64,000 nt of DNA from Thermanaerovibrio velox DSM 12556 (lineage in GTDB: Bacteria; Synergistota; Synergistia; Synergistales; Synergistaceae): positions 558,001-622,000 of the forward strand of contig NZ_CM001377.1 in assembly GCF_000237825.1 (NCBI RefSeq), given 5' to 3'. The position numbers and the translations under genes were made by a program. The notes beneath the pieces were generated by a model. That model saw only the letters and a program-made list of their open reading frames with translations, was not told the DNA's origin and searched no databases. Position 1 is the stretch's first letter. Every line of letters starts with the position of its first letter. Below, piece after piece: positions 26,098-34,869 of the stretch.

Positions 26098-27840
26098 TTG
26101 AACGACCACGTGCGCCTCATAAAGGAAAGGTTGGACATAGTGGACGTGGTGTCCTCCTACCTGCCCCTGCGCAAGAGGGGCAGGAACTACGTGGCACTGT
26201 GCCCCTTCCACTCCGAGAAGACCCCATCGTTTACGGTTTCCCAGGAGCGCCAGACCTATCACTGTTTTGGATGCGGCAAGGGTGGGGATGTCTTTTCCTT
26301 TGTCATGGCCATTGAGAACCTGTCCTTTCCGGAGGCGCTGGAGAAGCTGGCCCAGATGGCAGGGGTTGAGATAGACAGGCGAGGTTCCTCCCGGCTCCCC
26401 ATCTTGGAGGAGGCGCTGCGGTTCTTCCGGGATAGGCTGGACTCCCAGGAGGGGGCGGTGGCTCAAGGGTACCTCGGCAGAAGGGGGCTTGACCGCCGGG
26501 GGATTGAACTCTTTGAAATCGGCTGGGGGCCCATGTCATGGGGGGCCTTGAGGGATCACTTGATTTCCAGGGGCTTCAGCGTGAAGGACGCGATCCAGGC
26601 GGGCCTCCTGGTGGAAGGCCAGCGGGGCCCCTATGATAGGTTCAGGGGAAGGGTTATATTCCCCTTGAGGAACGAGACCGGACGACTAGTTGGATTTGGG
26701 GGCCGGTTGGTGGATGGGGAGGGGGCCAAATACGTCAACAGCCCCGAGGGGCCCCTGTTCGAGAAGAGGAAGTTCCTGTATCTTTTGAACATGGCCAAGC
26801 AGGCCATAAGGGAGAGGGGAAGGGTGATACTTGTGGAGGGCTATATGGATGCCATCCGCTGTCACCTGAAGGGCTTCAACGAGACCGTGGCTTGTCTTGG
26901 CACGTCCCTTACGGAAGAGCAGTGTGCCGTGATAGCCCGTCATTCGGATCGCTGCGCCGTTTGCTTCGACTCGGACCTGGCGGGCCAGGAGGCGGCGATC
27001 CGCGGCATGTATATGTTGCACCGCATGGGCGTTGAGGTTGTGGTGGTACAGATCCCCTCCGGGAAGGACCCGGACGAGCTCCTGTCCGCCCCTGACGGGG
27101 TGGAGATGTTTAAGCGGGCCCTTGACGCCGCCTTGCCGCTGCCGGTCTTTCACGCGGTATCCAGGGTGAGGGGCGGGGCTTCCGGGGTGGGGCTCAAGGG
27201 GCAGCGGGAGCTGCTGGAGGGCCTTGCTGGCCTGTCGCCCCTGTATCTCAGGGAGCACATACCGAGGGTGGCGGAGGTGCTTGGAGTTTTGCCCCACCAG
27301 TTGGAAACGGATCTTGAACGAATGGGTTGGGGCAGGGCCCGGGAGTCCGTGAGGCCCGTGGGGCTGGGGGATGGGTTTTCCGGCCCCAGTGGTAAGGCCG
27401 CCGTTGCCGGTGCGGGTGAGGCTTTGCTTGAGGATGACAAGGATGACCTTTGGGAGTGGGGCCTGTGTGCCGCCCTTTGGTATCGCCGGGAGCTCCGGGT
27501 GACGCTGCCCCCGGAGAGGGTGATACCGCTGCTAAGGAGGGACGAGGCAAGGACCTTGGTTTTTGCGCTCCTCTGTGGGGAGGATCCCATGGAGATGGAG
27601 ACCCGGTGGGCAGTGATGGGCGATAGGGTTTACCCTGCCATAATAGCCAAGGGGGGAGCGTTTCTGGATCAGCTTATGGTGGATGACCCGGTGGGGGAGA
27701 TCCTGGCGGGGCTTGAGAGGAACAGCCAGATGAGACGTTACAGGCATCTTAAGGAACGCATGGCCAGGGGAGAGTCGTTGGGAAAGCAGGAGCTGGAGGA
27801 GTTCTTCAACCTGGCAAGGAAGATAAAGGGAAGGGGGTAG
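26098..27840 (+). CDS. dnaG: DNA primase
   Basis: Makes RNA primers for replication. N-terminal CHC2 zinc domain ('[36 protein letters not shown]', residues 38-73), then the catalytic core and TOPRIM domain with '[19 protein letters not shown]' and '[17 protein letters not shown]', and 'SGKDPDELL'. The C-terminal region (about residue 440 on) would bind the DnaB helicase. 580 residues. TTG start. rpoD follows after 11 bases, the classic macromolecular-synthesis pairing dnaG-rpoD (without rpsU here). Confidence 0.95.
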   Translation: MNDHVRLIKERLDIVDVVSSYLPLRKRGRNYVALCPFHSEKTPSFTVSQERQTYHCFGCGKGGDVFSFVMAIENLSFPEALEKLAQMAGVEIDRRGSSRLPILEEALRFFRDRLDSQEGAVAQGYLGRRGLDRRGIELFEIGWGPMSWGALRDHLISRGFSVKDAIQAGLLVEGQRGPYDRFRGRVIFPLRNETGRLVGFGGRLVDGEGAKYVNSPEGPLFEKRKFLYLLNMAKQAIRERGRVILVEGYMDAIRCHLKGFNETVACLGTSLTEEQCAVIARHSDRCAVCFDSDLAGQEAAIRGMYMLHRMGVEVVVVQIPSGKDPDELLSAPDGVEMFKRALDAALPLPVFHAVSRVRGGASGVGLKGQRELLEGLAGLSPLYLREHIPRVAEVLGVLPHQLETDLERMGWGRARESVRPVGLGDGFSGPSGKAAVAGAGEALLEDDKDDLWEWGLCAALWYRRELRVTLPPERVIPLLRRDEARTLVFALLCGEDPMEMETRWAVMGDRVYPAIIAKGGAFLDQLMVDDPVGEILAGLERNSQMRRYRHLKERMARGESLGKQELEEFFNLARKIKGRG

Positions 27841-27851
27841 GGGCGTCCGAC

Positions 27852-29024
27852 ATGGTGGAGAAGCTCGATGGTAACGGGGACGTCAGGGATGATGGTGAGG
27901 TCATGGTGACCGAGGATTCCGCTGCCTCGGAGAACATGATGGATTACATAGAGAACGTGAGGGATCTTCTTCACGACGCCAGGGAGAAGGGTTCGGTCAC
28001 CTACGATGACATAGAGAGGCATCTGCCCAAGGAGCTGCTGTCGGCGGACGTGTTGGACAACCTATACTTTACCCTCATGGAGCTCGGCATAGACGTGGTG
28101 GATGAGAGCAAGTCCAGGGGGCAGGAGGGGTTATCCGAGGACGTGCTGCCCCAGATGACGTTGGCCTCCGATGACCTGGGGGATCTTGAGGATCTGCCCC
28201 TGTCGGATCCGGTGAGGATGTACCTTCGGGAGATAGGTAGGATACCCCTGCTCTCCCCGGAGGAAGAGGTGGAGCTTGCCAAGGGTGTCGAGGCGGGGGA
28301 CGAGGAGGCCAAGAGCAAGCTGGTGGAGGCGAACCTGAGGCTGGTGGTCAGCATAGCCAAGAAGTACATAGGCCGGGGCATGCTCTTCTTGGACCTGATC
28401 CAGGAGGGTAACATGGGGCTGATCCGGGCGGTGGAGAAGTTCGACTACCGGAAGGGATATAAGTTCAGCACCTATGCCACCTGGTGGATAAGGCAGGCCA
28501 TAACCAGGGCGATAGCGGATCAGGCCCGCACCATAAGGATACCGGTGCACATGGTGGAGACCATCAACAAGCTCATAAGGGTATCCCGTTCCCTGGTCAT
28601 GCGGCTCGGTCGGGAGCCGTCGGTGGAGGAGATAGCCGCGGAGATGGGGGTTACCGCCGACCGGGTGGAGGAGATCCAGAAGATAGCCCAGGAGCCGGTG
28701 TCGTTGGAGACCCCGATAGGTGAGGAGGAGGACAGCCAGCTGGGGGACTTCCTGGAGGACAAGGACCTTCCAAGCCCCGATGAGGCGGCGGCGAACCAGA
28801 TACTGCGGGAGCAGTTGGAGGAGATGCTGGAGGACCTCACGGATCGTGAGAGGGAGGTCTTGAGGCTTAGGTTCGGGCTTGAGGACGGCCATTCCCATAC
28901 CCTTGAGGAGGTGGGGAAGCGTTTTGGGGTCACCAGGGAGAGGATAAGACAGATAGAGGCCAAGGCGTTGAGGAAGCTGAGGCATCCCAGCAGGAGCAAG
29001 CGGCTCAGGGACTTCCTGGACTGA
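27852..29024 (+). CDS. rpoD: Primary RNA polymerase sigma factor
   Basis: Housekeeping sigma-70. A shortened region 1.1 (residues 30-90), region 1.2 '[25 protein letters not shown]', region 2 '[56 protein letters not shown]' (-10 recognition), region 3 '[14 protein letters not shown]', and region 4 '[46 protein letters not shown]' (-35 recognition). 390 residues, lacking the long non-conserved insert of E. coli. ATG start 11 bases after dnaG. Confidence 0.97.
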   Translation: MVEKLDGNGDVRDDGEVMVTEDSAASENMMDYIENVRDLLHDAREKGSVTYDDIERHLPKELLSADVLDNLYFTLMELGIDVVDESKSRGQEGLSEDVLPQMTLASDDLGDLEDLPLSDPVRMYLREIGRIPLLSPEEEVELAKGVEAGDEEAKSKLVEANLRLVVSIAKKYIGRGMLFLDLIQEGNMGLIRAVEKFDYRKGYKFSTYATWWIRQAITRAIADQARTIRIPVHMVETINKLIRVSRSLVMRLGREPSVEEIAAEMGVTADRVEEIQKIAQEPVSLETPIGEEEDSQLGDFLEDKDLPSPDEAAANQILREQLEEMLEDLTDREREVLRLRFGLEDGHSHTLEEVGKRFGVTRERIRQIEAKALRKLRHPSRSKRLRDFLD

Positions 29025-29079
29025 TGGGATAGCTCCGGGGTGCTCCGGCTAAAGGCAGCCTTCGAGAGGAGGGATCCCC

Positions 29080-30156
29080 ATGACGGAGATAGTGCTGAAG
29101 ATCCTTGAGGACTTCGATGGGGAGGACCGGGTGCTTTCCCTTTACATGTCCTTCCAGGGGATGAGTGCCAAGCAGGCCTCCATAGAGCTCAAAAACCGGT
29201 CTCGTGGTGTGGACCGGGAGTTTCAGCAGGGCCTTTCGATGGGTCTGGATGAGCTCTGTGACAGGTTTGGGGCCTTTAAGGACCTAAGGGCCCCCAGGGG
29301 GGTGGCCCTATTCGCCGCCCCGGGAGGCCGTTTCTCGGTCCTGGAGCTCCCCAACCCCGTCCAGGGGGAGTACGTCATGGACGCCCCGGCGGTCCTGCCC
29401 GCACTAAAGGTCCTCTCACCTTTGCGGGATGTCTGGCTTGTGCTGCTTCGCAGGGGGGATGCGAGGATATTCCGTTTCGGGAATCGGCTTTCCGAGGTCG
29501 ATAGGCTCTCGGAGGAGCTAATAAGGCCCGTGAAGGACGCGGGCTTCCGGGGCGGTGAGGAACGCCGGATAGAGCGCCGGTCTGAGACGTCGCTTGGGAG
29601 GTTCCTCAAGGACCTCAAGTGGCGGATAAAGGAGCTGGACATGGAGTTCCCCTGTCGAGAGGTTTGGCTGGCCGCTTCTGAGGAGCTACTGCATGAGGCC
29701 TTGGGTACCCTCCGGGAGATGGGGCTCCCGGTTCATCCCATGAAGCCCAAGGGGGACGATGACCCTCACCGCTTGGAAGAGGACCTGCGGGAGGCCATGG
29801 AGAAGCGGTTCTTCCAGGAGTCCGAGGAGCTGGTGGAGAGGATCCTGGAGGGGCCAAGCCGTTCCGCCCTGGGGCTTAGACAGGTCATAGATGGTGTGAA
29901 CCGCAGGGACCTGATGAAGCTGGTGATAGAGGACCTGGAGGGCATAAGGGGGGTTAGGTGCGGTTCCTGCGGAGCCCTGGGGATCGACGAGGTTCAATGT
30001 CCCTTGTGCGGTGGTGCCATGGGGGAGGAGGAGGACCTCCTGGAAGCGCTGTCCAGAAGGGCACTTCGGGGTGGAGCCCGCGTGGTGGTGCTTGGAAGGC
30101 CCTCGGCCCTGAGGGAACACGAGGGCATAGGGGGGCTGCTCAGAAACCCCCGTTGA
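29080..30156 (+). CDS. eRF1-like (baeRF) predicted peptidyl-tRNA release protein
   Basis: 358 residues matching the bacterial branch of the archaeo-eukaryotic release-factor superfamily (baeRF). An N-terminal domain carries 'RVLSLYMSF' and 'ARIFRFGNRLSEVDRLSEE'. The catalytic-loop position reads 'AGFRGGEERRIERR', with GGE where eRF1 has GGQ. An L7Ae-like C-terminal domain follows ('ALGLRQVIDGVNRRDLMKLVIEDL') with an inserted zinc ribbon (CGSC..., then CPLC). It is 55 bases after rpoD behind GGAGGGA, and upstream of rqcP. Relatives such as eukaryotic Vms1/ANKZF1 release chains from stalled 60S subunits; a similar job here is inference. Loss of the Gln means hydrolase activity is not assured. 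Confidence 0.75.
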   Translation: MTEIVLKILEDFDGEDRVLSLYMSFQGMSAKQASIELKNRSRGVDREFQQGLSMGLDELCDRFGAFKDLRAPRGVALFAAPGGRFSVLELPNPVQGEYVMDAPAVLPALKVLSPLRDVWLVLLRRGDARIFRFGNRLSEVDRLSEELIRPVKDAGFRGGEERRIERRSETSLGRFLKDLKWRIKELDMEFPCREVWLAASEELLHEALGTLREMGLPVHPMKPKGDDDPHRLEEDLREAMEKRFFQESEELVERILEGPSRSALGLRQVIDGVNRRDLMKLVIEDLEGIRGVRCGSCGALGIDEVQCPLCGGAMGEEEDLLEALSRRALRGGARVVVLGRPSALREHEGIGGLLRNPR

Positions 30157-30163
30157 GGGTTGA

Positions 30164-30207
30164 GTAAAGTTTGTAAAGTTGTAAAGCCTCCGCGGATTTG
30201 ATATACT
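30164..30207 (+). promoter_or_regulatory. rqcP promoter with tandem repeats
   Basis: TTGTAA (30179-30184), 17-base spacer, TATACT (30202-30207). The -35 lies in a direct repeat TTGTAAAG (30171-30178 and 30179-30186), with a third GTAAAG at 30164, a possible operator. Predicted start near 30214, so the gene start at 30239 is preferred over 30218. Confidence 0.75.
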
Positions 30208-30238
30208 CCACCGGAGATTGTTAGCGGAGGTACAAGCC

Positions 30239-30508
30239 TTGCGGGTTGATAAGTTCCTGAAGCTTTCCAGGATAGTGAAGAGAAGGACCGTGGCTCAGGA
30301 GATGGCGGAGGCCGGTGCCGTCAGGGTTTCCGGGAGGGTTGCCAAGCCCTCCACCGAGGTGAAGGACGGTGACCTTTTAGAGGTGGATTTCCCCTCCCGT
30401 TTCCTGAAGGTTCGGGTGTTGACCGCCGACGAAGCCCAGCTCAAGAGGAAGGCGACCCCTTTTGAGGTCTTGGAGGACAGGAAGGTTGCCAGGGATGATC
30501 CCTGGTGA
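30239..30508 (+). CDS. rqcP: RqcP, S4-domain ribosome quality-control factor
   Basis: Small S4 RNA-binding protein (YabO/Hsp15-like) that, with RqcH, drives poly-alanine tailing on obstructed 50S subunits in other bacteria. 89 residues beginning 'MRVDKFLKLSRIVKRRTVAQEM', closely matching the RqcP pattern including the early arginines, then 'AGAVRVSGRVAKPSTEVKDGD'. The TTG at 30239 follows GGAGGT by seven bases. rqcH is not in this window. The gene upstream encodes an eRF1-like protein, a suggestive pairing. Confidence 0.9.
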   Translation: MRVDKFLKLSRIVKRRTVAQEMAEAGAVRVSGRVAKPSTEVKDGDLLEVDFPSRFLKVRVLTADEAQLKRKATPFEVLEDRKVARDDPW

Positions 30509-30556
30509 CCTTCCTTTTAGATGTCCGTAAAAACAAATGCGTGGAGGTGTTTTTAA

Positions 30557-30937
30557 TTGAAGAAGATAATCAACACTGACAAGGCTCCCGGTGCCATAGG
30601 TCCTTACAGCCAGGGGGTATGCGCTGGCCCGTTCTTCTTCTTCTCCGGCCAGATACCTTTGGATCCCGCCACCGGTCAGATGGTGGGTTCTGATGCGGCT
30701 TCCCAGGCGGAGCGGGTGCTTGAGAACGTGAAGGCCCTCTTGGAGTCCCAGGGGCTCAGCTTCAAGGACGTGGTGAAGACCACGGTTTTCATCACCGACA
30801 TGGCCAATTTTGCGGCGGTTAACGAGGTCTACTCCCGTTACTTCACCGAGGACTACCCCGCCAGGTCCTGCGTGGCGGTGGCGGCCCTTCCCAAGGGTGC
30901 GCTGGTGGAGATCGAGGTGGTGGCCTACAAGGGCTAG
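30557..30937 (+). CDS. ridA: RidA family 2-iminopropanoate deaminase
   Basis: Removes reactive enamine/imine intermediates released by PLP enzymes. 126 residues: 'APGAIGPYSQGV', 'FFFSGQIPLDPATGQMV', 'VVKTTVFITDMANFAAVNEVYSRYF' and 'PARSCVAVAALPKGALVEIEVVAY', with the catalytic Arg and Glu in the last motif. TTG start after GGAGGTG. Cotranscribed with rex (12-base gap). Confidence 0.95.
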   Translation: MKKIINTDKAPGAIGPYSQGVCAGPFFFFSGQIPLDPATGQMVGSDAASQAERVLENVKALLESQGLSFKDVVKTTVFITDMANFAAVNEVYSRYFTEDYPARSCVAVAALPKGALVEIEVVAYKG

Positions 30938-30949
30938 GTTGATCGGCCT

Positions 30950-31579
30950 ATGAGGGTTGCGGAGCCTACCGTAGAAAGGCTTGTCCAGTACTACCGTCTC
31001 CTTGGGCAGCTCCGGGAGGAGGGGAGGCTGGTGGTCTCATCCCAGCAGATGGGGGAGATGTTGGGCATAAAGGCCAGCCAGGTTAGGAAGGACCTGTCCT
31101 ACTTCGGAGAGATAGGCAAGCGGGGGGTCGGTTACCACGTGGATCGCCTTTATGACCACGTGAGCAGCATCCTCTCTTCCCCGGGGGTGTGGCGGCTCGG
31201 GCTTGTGGGGGTTGGGCACCTGGGCTACGCCCTCCTCGGGCATTCCGCCTTTAGGAGCGATAAGTTCAGGATAGAGGCCCTTTTTGACGTGGACCCGTCA
31301 AAGGTTGGACAGGTGATAAACGGTGTCGAGTGTTATCACCTTGACCAGATGCCCCAGGTGGCTCGGGAGAAGGGTATCGAGGTCCTCATTCTGACGGTGC
31401 CCGGTTCCTCCGCCCAGGCCTGCGTTGACATGGCGGTGAAGAGCGGCGTCATAAGGGGAATCCTCTCCTTTGCTCCCACCCCGTTGGTGGCCCAGGATGA
31501 CATCTTGGTCTACCGGGTGGACATATCGGTGGAGCTGGAGAAGCTGCTGTTCTTCCTCAAGGGCGGGGCTGGTGTTTGA
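30950..31579 (+). CDS. rex: Redox-sensing transcriptional repressor Rex
   Basis: NAD(H)-responsive repressor of fermentation and anaerobic energy genes. N-terminal winged helix ('RLVQYYRLL..., SSQQMGEMLGIKASQVRKDLSYFGEIGKRGVGY') and a Rossmann domain ('LGLVGVGHLGYALLGH', 'IEALFDVDPSKVG'), with C-terminal 'GILSFAPTPL.'. 209 residues, full length. ATG start. I searched by eye for a Rex palindrome near promoters in the window and found no convincing site. Confidence 0.95.
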   Translation: MRVAEPTVERLVQYYRLLGQLREEGRLVVSSQQMGEMLGIKASQVRKDLSYFGEIGKRGVGYHVDRLYDHVSSILSSPGVWRLGLVGVGHLGYALLGHSAFRSDKFRIEALFDVDPSKVGQVINGVECYHLDQMPQVAREKGIEVLILTVPGSSAQACVDMAVKSGVIRGILSFAPTPLVAQDDILVYRVDISVELEKLLFFLKGGAGV

Positions 31580-31603
31580 GCCCGCCCCCGGTCGTGGTAA
31601 AAT
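31576..31603 (+). promoter_or_regulatory. yajC-secDF promoter
   Basis: TTGAGC (31576-31581), 16-base spacer, TAAAAT (31598-31603). The -35 overlaps the rex stop codon. Confidence 0.7.
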
Positions 31604-31608
31604 CTTTC

Positions 31609-31645
31609 GCGTGCGCTCCAGCGCGGGGCGCACGCAAAATTTTTT
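31609..31645 (+). terminator. GC hairpin with T-tract between rex and yajC
   Basis: GCGTGCGC (31609-31616) and GCGCACGC (31628-31635), perfect stem with an 11-base loop, then AAAATTTTTT. It looks like a terminator for rex, but it also lies directly after the yajC promoter, so it may attenuate yajC-secDF. Confidence 0.75.
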
Positions 31646-31665
31646 GACTTTGGGAGGGGTATCCT

Positions 31666-32001
31666 TTGGGCAACCAGCAGCAGGGTCTTTTGGGTATGTT
31701 GATGCCTTTGGCGCTATTCGTGGTGATATTTTATTTCCTCATCATCCGTCCTCAGAAGAAGAAGCAGAAGGCCCACGAGGAGATGCTGGCCTCCATCAGC
31801 AGGGGCGATAAGGTGGTGACCGCCGGCGGTTTCTTCGGCACCGTAAGGGACATCCTGGACGACAGCTTCATAATAGAGGTGGCCGACGGGGTCAAGATGA
31901 GGATCCTCAAGGGCTCCATATCCTACAAGAGGACCTCCGAGGGGGATAAGCCGAAGAAGCAGGACTCCGCCCCCCAAGTGGATCAGAAGGACAAGGACTG
32001 A
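31666..32001 (+). CDS. yajC: Preprotein translocase subunit YajC
   Basis: Accessory membrane protein of the SecDF complex. One membrane segment (residues 10-26, 'MLMPLALFVVIFYFLIIRPQ', with the conserved RPQKK after it), then a cytosolic domain 'GDKVVTAGGFFGTVRDILDDSFIIEVADGVKMRILKGSI'. 111 residues. TTG start behind GGGAGGGG. First gene of yajC-secD-secF. Confidence 0.95.
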   Translation: MGNQQQGLLGMLMPLALFVVIFYFLIIRPQKKKQKAHEEMLASISRGDKVVTAGGFFGTVRDILDDSFIIEVADGVKMRILKGSISYKRTSEGDKPKKQDSAPQVDQKDKD

Positions 32002-32053
32002 TCCCTGGCCTTTCGGAGGCAATGGATCGAGAGCTTAAGGAGGACGAGGTAAT

Positions 32054-33427
32054 ATGAAGAATAGGGACTTCTGGCGGCTGGGGCTGGTGGCGTTGGTGGC
32101 CGTTGTGGCCGCGCTGGTGGCCTTTCCGCTGGATGGAAGGATACGGCTGGGGCTGGACCTTAAAGGGGGGTCCCAGATACTGCTCAGGGCAAAGGGTACG
32201 CCGGACAACCCCCTTACGGAGGACGGGGTCCAGCGGCTTCTGGCGGTTCTAAGGAACCGGATAGACCAGTACGGGGTGGTGGAACCGCAGATACAGCGGC
32301 AGGGTAGCGACAGGATACTGATCCTGCTGCCCGGCGTTGAGGATCCGGAGGCGGCGTTAGACCTGATAGGCAAGACCGCCCTCCTGGAGTTCCGACCGGT
32401 GCTTGGGGCGTCCGGAGAGCTCCCCCCTGGGCCAGAGCGCAAGAACTACGAGAGCGATGAGGCCTACAACGCCGCCAAGGCCAGATGGGAGGCCATAAAG
32501 GCCCAGGCGGACAAGGCCGCGGAGGAGCTTGAGAAGTCCGCTCCGGAGGGAAGTTTGGTGGCTAGGGGCGAGGACGGCAGGGTATACCTTTTGGGCAAGC
32601 CCTACCTCACAGGCAAGGAGCTAAAGGACTCCAGGACCAACTTCGACCAGTTCGGAAGGCCCGTGGTGTCGCTCAAGTTCAACGACCAGGGGACCAAGCT
32701 CTTCGATGAGGCCACCGCCCAGAACGTGGGTAAGCAGATAGCCATAGTGCTGGATGGTGTGGTGGTGTCCGCCCCGGTGGTCCAGGAGCGCATTCGTGGT
32801 GGGGAGGCCCAGATATCCGGTCGTTTCACCGAGGCGGAGGCCAAGAGGCTGGCCATCATGCTCAGGGCTGGTGCCCTCCCCGTGGGGGTTGAGGTGATGG
32901 AGAACCGCTCGGTGGGCCCAACCCTTGGAGCTGACTCCATAAGGCAGGGTATAAGGGCGGGTCTCATAGGGGCCGCTCTGGTGGGGGCCTTCATGCTTGT
33001 CTACTACGGTCTTATGGGGCTGGCCGCCAATGTGGCCCTTGGGGTCGCCATAACCATGCTGCTCGCCGCCATGGTGCTTCTCAAGTCCACCCTGACACTT
33101 CCCGGAATCGGGGGTATCATCCTCACCATAGGCATGGCGGTGGATGGTAACATCCTGATATACGAGAGGATAAAGGAGGAACAGCGCTCAGGTAAGACCA
33201 TGATGGCCTCCCTGGACGCGGGGTTCCGCAAGGCCCTCACGGTCATCCTTGACTCCAACATAACCACCCTGATAGCGGCGGCGGTGCTTTTCTACTTCGG
33301 CACCGGTCCCATAAGAGGGTTCGCGGTAACCCTAAGCATCGGTGTTGTGACGTCGGTGTTCTGCAACGTGGTGGTCACCAAGGCTATCCTGCAGTTCATG
33401 ATGGGCCGGCGAAGGGCCGCCGCTTAG
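32054..33427 (+). CDS. secD: Protein translocase subunit SecD
   Basis: RND-type membrane protein that uses the ion gradient to assist Sec export. N-terminal membrane helix, then 'GRIRLGLDLKGGSQIL' (hallmark), a periplasmic P1 domain, and five further membrane segments with 'RSVGPTLGADSIRQGIRAGLIGAALV', 'GMAVDGNILIYERIKEE' and 'DSNITTLIAAAVLFYFGTGPIRGFAVTL'. 457 residues, similar to Firmicute/thermophile SecD. ATG start; secF follows 19 bases later. Confidence 0.95.
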   Translation: MKNRDFWRLGLVALVAVVAALVAFPLDGRIRLGLDLKGGSQILLRAKGTPDNPLTEDGVQRLLAVLRNRIDQYGVVEPQIQRQGSDRILILLPGVEDPEAALDLIGKTALLEFRPVLGASGELPPGPERKNYESDEAYNAAKARWEAIKAQADKAAEELEKSAPEGSLVARGEDGRVYLLGKPYLTGKELKDSRTNFDQFGRPVVSLKFNDQGTKLFDEATAQNVGKQIAIVLDGVVVSAPVVQERIRGGEAQISGRFTEAEAKRLAIMLRAGALPVGVEVMENRSVGPTLGADSIRQGIRAGLIGAALVGAFMLVYYGLMGLAANVALGVAITMLLAAMVLLKSTLTLPGIGGIILTIGMAVDGNILIYERIKEEQRSGKTMMASLDAGFRKALTVILDSNITTLIAAAVLFYFGTGPIRGFAVTLSIGVVTSVFCNVVVTKAILQFMMGRRRAAA

Positions 33428-33446
33428 GGGAACGGAGGTTTCTTCC

Positions 33447-34328
33447 ATGACTATCAAGACGCACGATCTGAAGATACCCTTCATGAACTTTAGGCGAATT
33501 GCCCTTGGGATCAGCCTTGCGGCGGTTCTTATCAGCCTGTTCCTGGTGGTAACCAAGGGGCTTAACCTGGGAGTGGACTACACCGGCGGTGTGCTGATGC
33601 AGGTGGAGACCCCTAAGCCCGCGGAGGTGGGGGAGATAAGGGCAGCGGTGTCTTCCAAGGTGAGCGGGGAACCCGTAATCCAAGCCTTTGGCCCCAGGGA
33701 CTTCCTGATCCGTCTTAAGAGCGTGTCCGATTCGGAGCGCCGGGCAGCCCTGGATGTGATGAGGGATAGGTTCGGGGAGGTAAAGGTCCTGAAGCTGGAG
33801 ACCGTGGGCCCCGTGGTGGGTTCGGAGCTCAAGGGACAGGCCATTATAGCCCTGACGCTGGCCCTAGGTGGAATACTGCTTTACATGGCGTTCCGCTTCA
33901 AGTTTCGCTTTGGGGTTGCGGCGGTGCTCTCGTTGGTGCACGACGCGGCCATAATGCTTGGGGTTTACAGCCTGACCGGCAGGGAGGTTTCGGTGTCCTT
34001 CATAGCCGCGGTGCTCACCGTGGTGGGTTACTCCCTTAACGACTCCATAGTGGTGCTCGATCGGGTCAGGGAGAACTGGAGGGATGTGCCCCGCAAGGGG
34101 GTCCTTCAGGTCATAGATGACTCCATAAACCAGACCCTGTCGCGTACGATAAACACGTCGTTGACCACCCTCCTGCCGGTGCTCGCCATGTTCTTCCTAG
34201 GGGGGGACGTGATATCCAATTTCGCCTTCGCCTTCCTGGTGGGCATAGGTGTGGGGACCTACAGCTCCATTTACATAGCCGGAGCCATACTGGCGGAGTG
34301 GTATCTCAAGTCCCCCCTCAAGGACTAA
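33447..34328 (+). CDS. secF: Protein translocase subunit SecF
   Basis: Partner of SecD. 'LGVDYTGGVLMQVETP' near the N-terminus, six membrane segments, and the family motifs 'GPVVGSELKGQAIIALTLALGGILLYMAFRF' and 'TVVGYSLNDSIVVLDRVREN', then 'SLTTLLPVLAMFFLGGDVISNFAFAFLVG'. 293 residues. ATG start. Operon end, with a terminator downstream. Confidence 0.95.
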   Translation: MTIKTHDLKIPFMNFRRIALGISLAAVLISLFLVVTKGLNLGVDYTGGVLMQVETPKPAEVGEIRAAVSSKVSGEPVIQAFGPRDFLIRLKSVSDSERRAALDVMRDRFGEVKVLKLETVGPVVGSELKGQAIIALTLALGGILLYMAFRFKFRFGVAAVLSLVHDAAIMLGVYSLTGREVSVSFIAAVLTVVGYSLNDSIVVLDRVRENWRDVPRKGVLQVIDDSINQTLSRTINTSLTTLLPVLAMFFLGGDVISNFAFAFLVGIGVGTYSSIYIAGAILAEWYLKSPLKD

Positions 34329-34357
34329 GCGGCGCGTTCATATCAAGCCCTTATCGG

Positions 34358-34397
34358 GGTCCGGAACCCTCTTGGGTTCTCCGGGCCCTTTCTTTTT
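34358..34397 (+). terminator. Terminator after secF
   Basis: GGTCCGG-AACCC and GGGTT-ct-CCGGGCC pair as a two-part stem (one wobble, a two-base bulge), then CTTTCTTTTT. Confidence 0.8.
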
Positions 34398-34488
34398 GGG
34401 GTTTTGAATGTTTCCTTGCCCCTGAAGTTGGTTTATCATAGGGATCCAAGGGATGACCGGGTTATCATGTTTTGCGGGGAGGGGTTTC

Positions 34489-34869
34489 ATGAAGAGCTAC
34501 ACCTTGGCCATAGCGATTTCCATGCTCCTGTCGGCGGTATATGCCTTTCAGAACGGATCGTCCGTCACGGTTAGGTTCCTGTTCTTTGAAAGATCGCTTC
34601 CCCAGGGCATATGGGAGGTCCTCCTGTTCTCCTTCGGTGTCATGCTCATGTGGGTGTTCTCCCTTGTGGCCATGCTGGAGATCCGGGGTAAGCTGAAGGG
34701 CAGGATAAAGGATTTGGAGGATAAGGTCAGGGGCCTTGAGGAGGAGAAGAGGTCCCTATTGGAGGCGGTGGGAAGGTCCAGTGGGGGCCATAGGAGCTCC
34801 CCGGAGGAGCCTTGCGAGGCCTCCTTCGGGAATGAGGACGGGGAAGAAGGGAAGACAGAGATAGAATAA
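34489..34869 (+). CDS. LapA-like membrane protein with coiled coil
   Basis: Two membrane segments (residues 3-20 and 38-60) typical of the DUF1049/LapA fold ('YAFQNGSSVTVRFLFFERSLPQG'), then a charged coiled coil (residues 62-95, 'GKLKGRIKDLEDKVRGLEEEKRSLLE') and an acidic tail. In E. coli LapA/LapB control LPS synthesis; this one has no lapB beside it, so the link is only suggestive. The ATG at 34489 sits behind GGGAGGGG; the frame opens earlier at 34453, but that extension is not needed. The stop overlaps recJ by one base. Confidence 0.7.
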   Translation: MKSYTLAIAISMLLSAVYAFQNGSSVTVRFLFFERSLPQGIWEVLLFSFGVMLMWVFSLVAMLEIRGKLKGRIKDLEDKVRGLEEEKRSLLEAVGRSSGGHRSSPEEPCEASFGNEDGEEGKTEIE

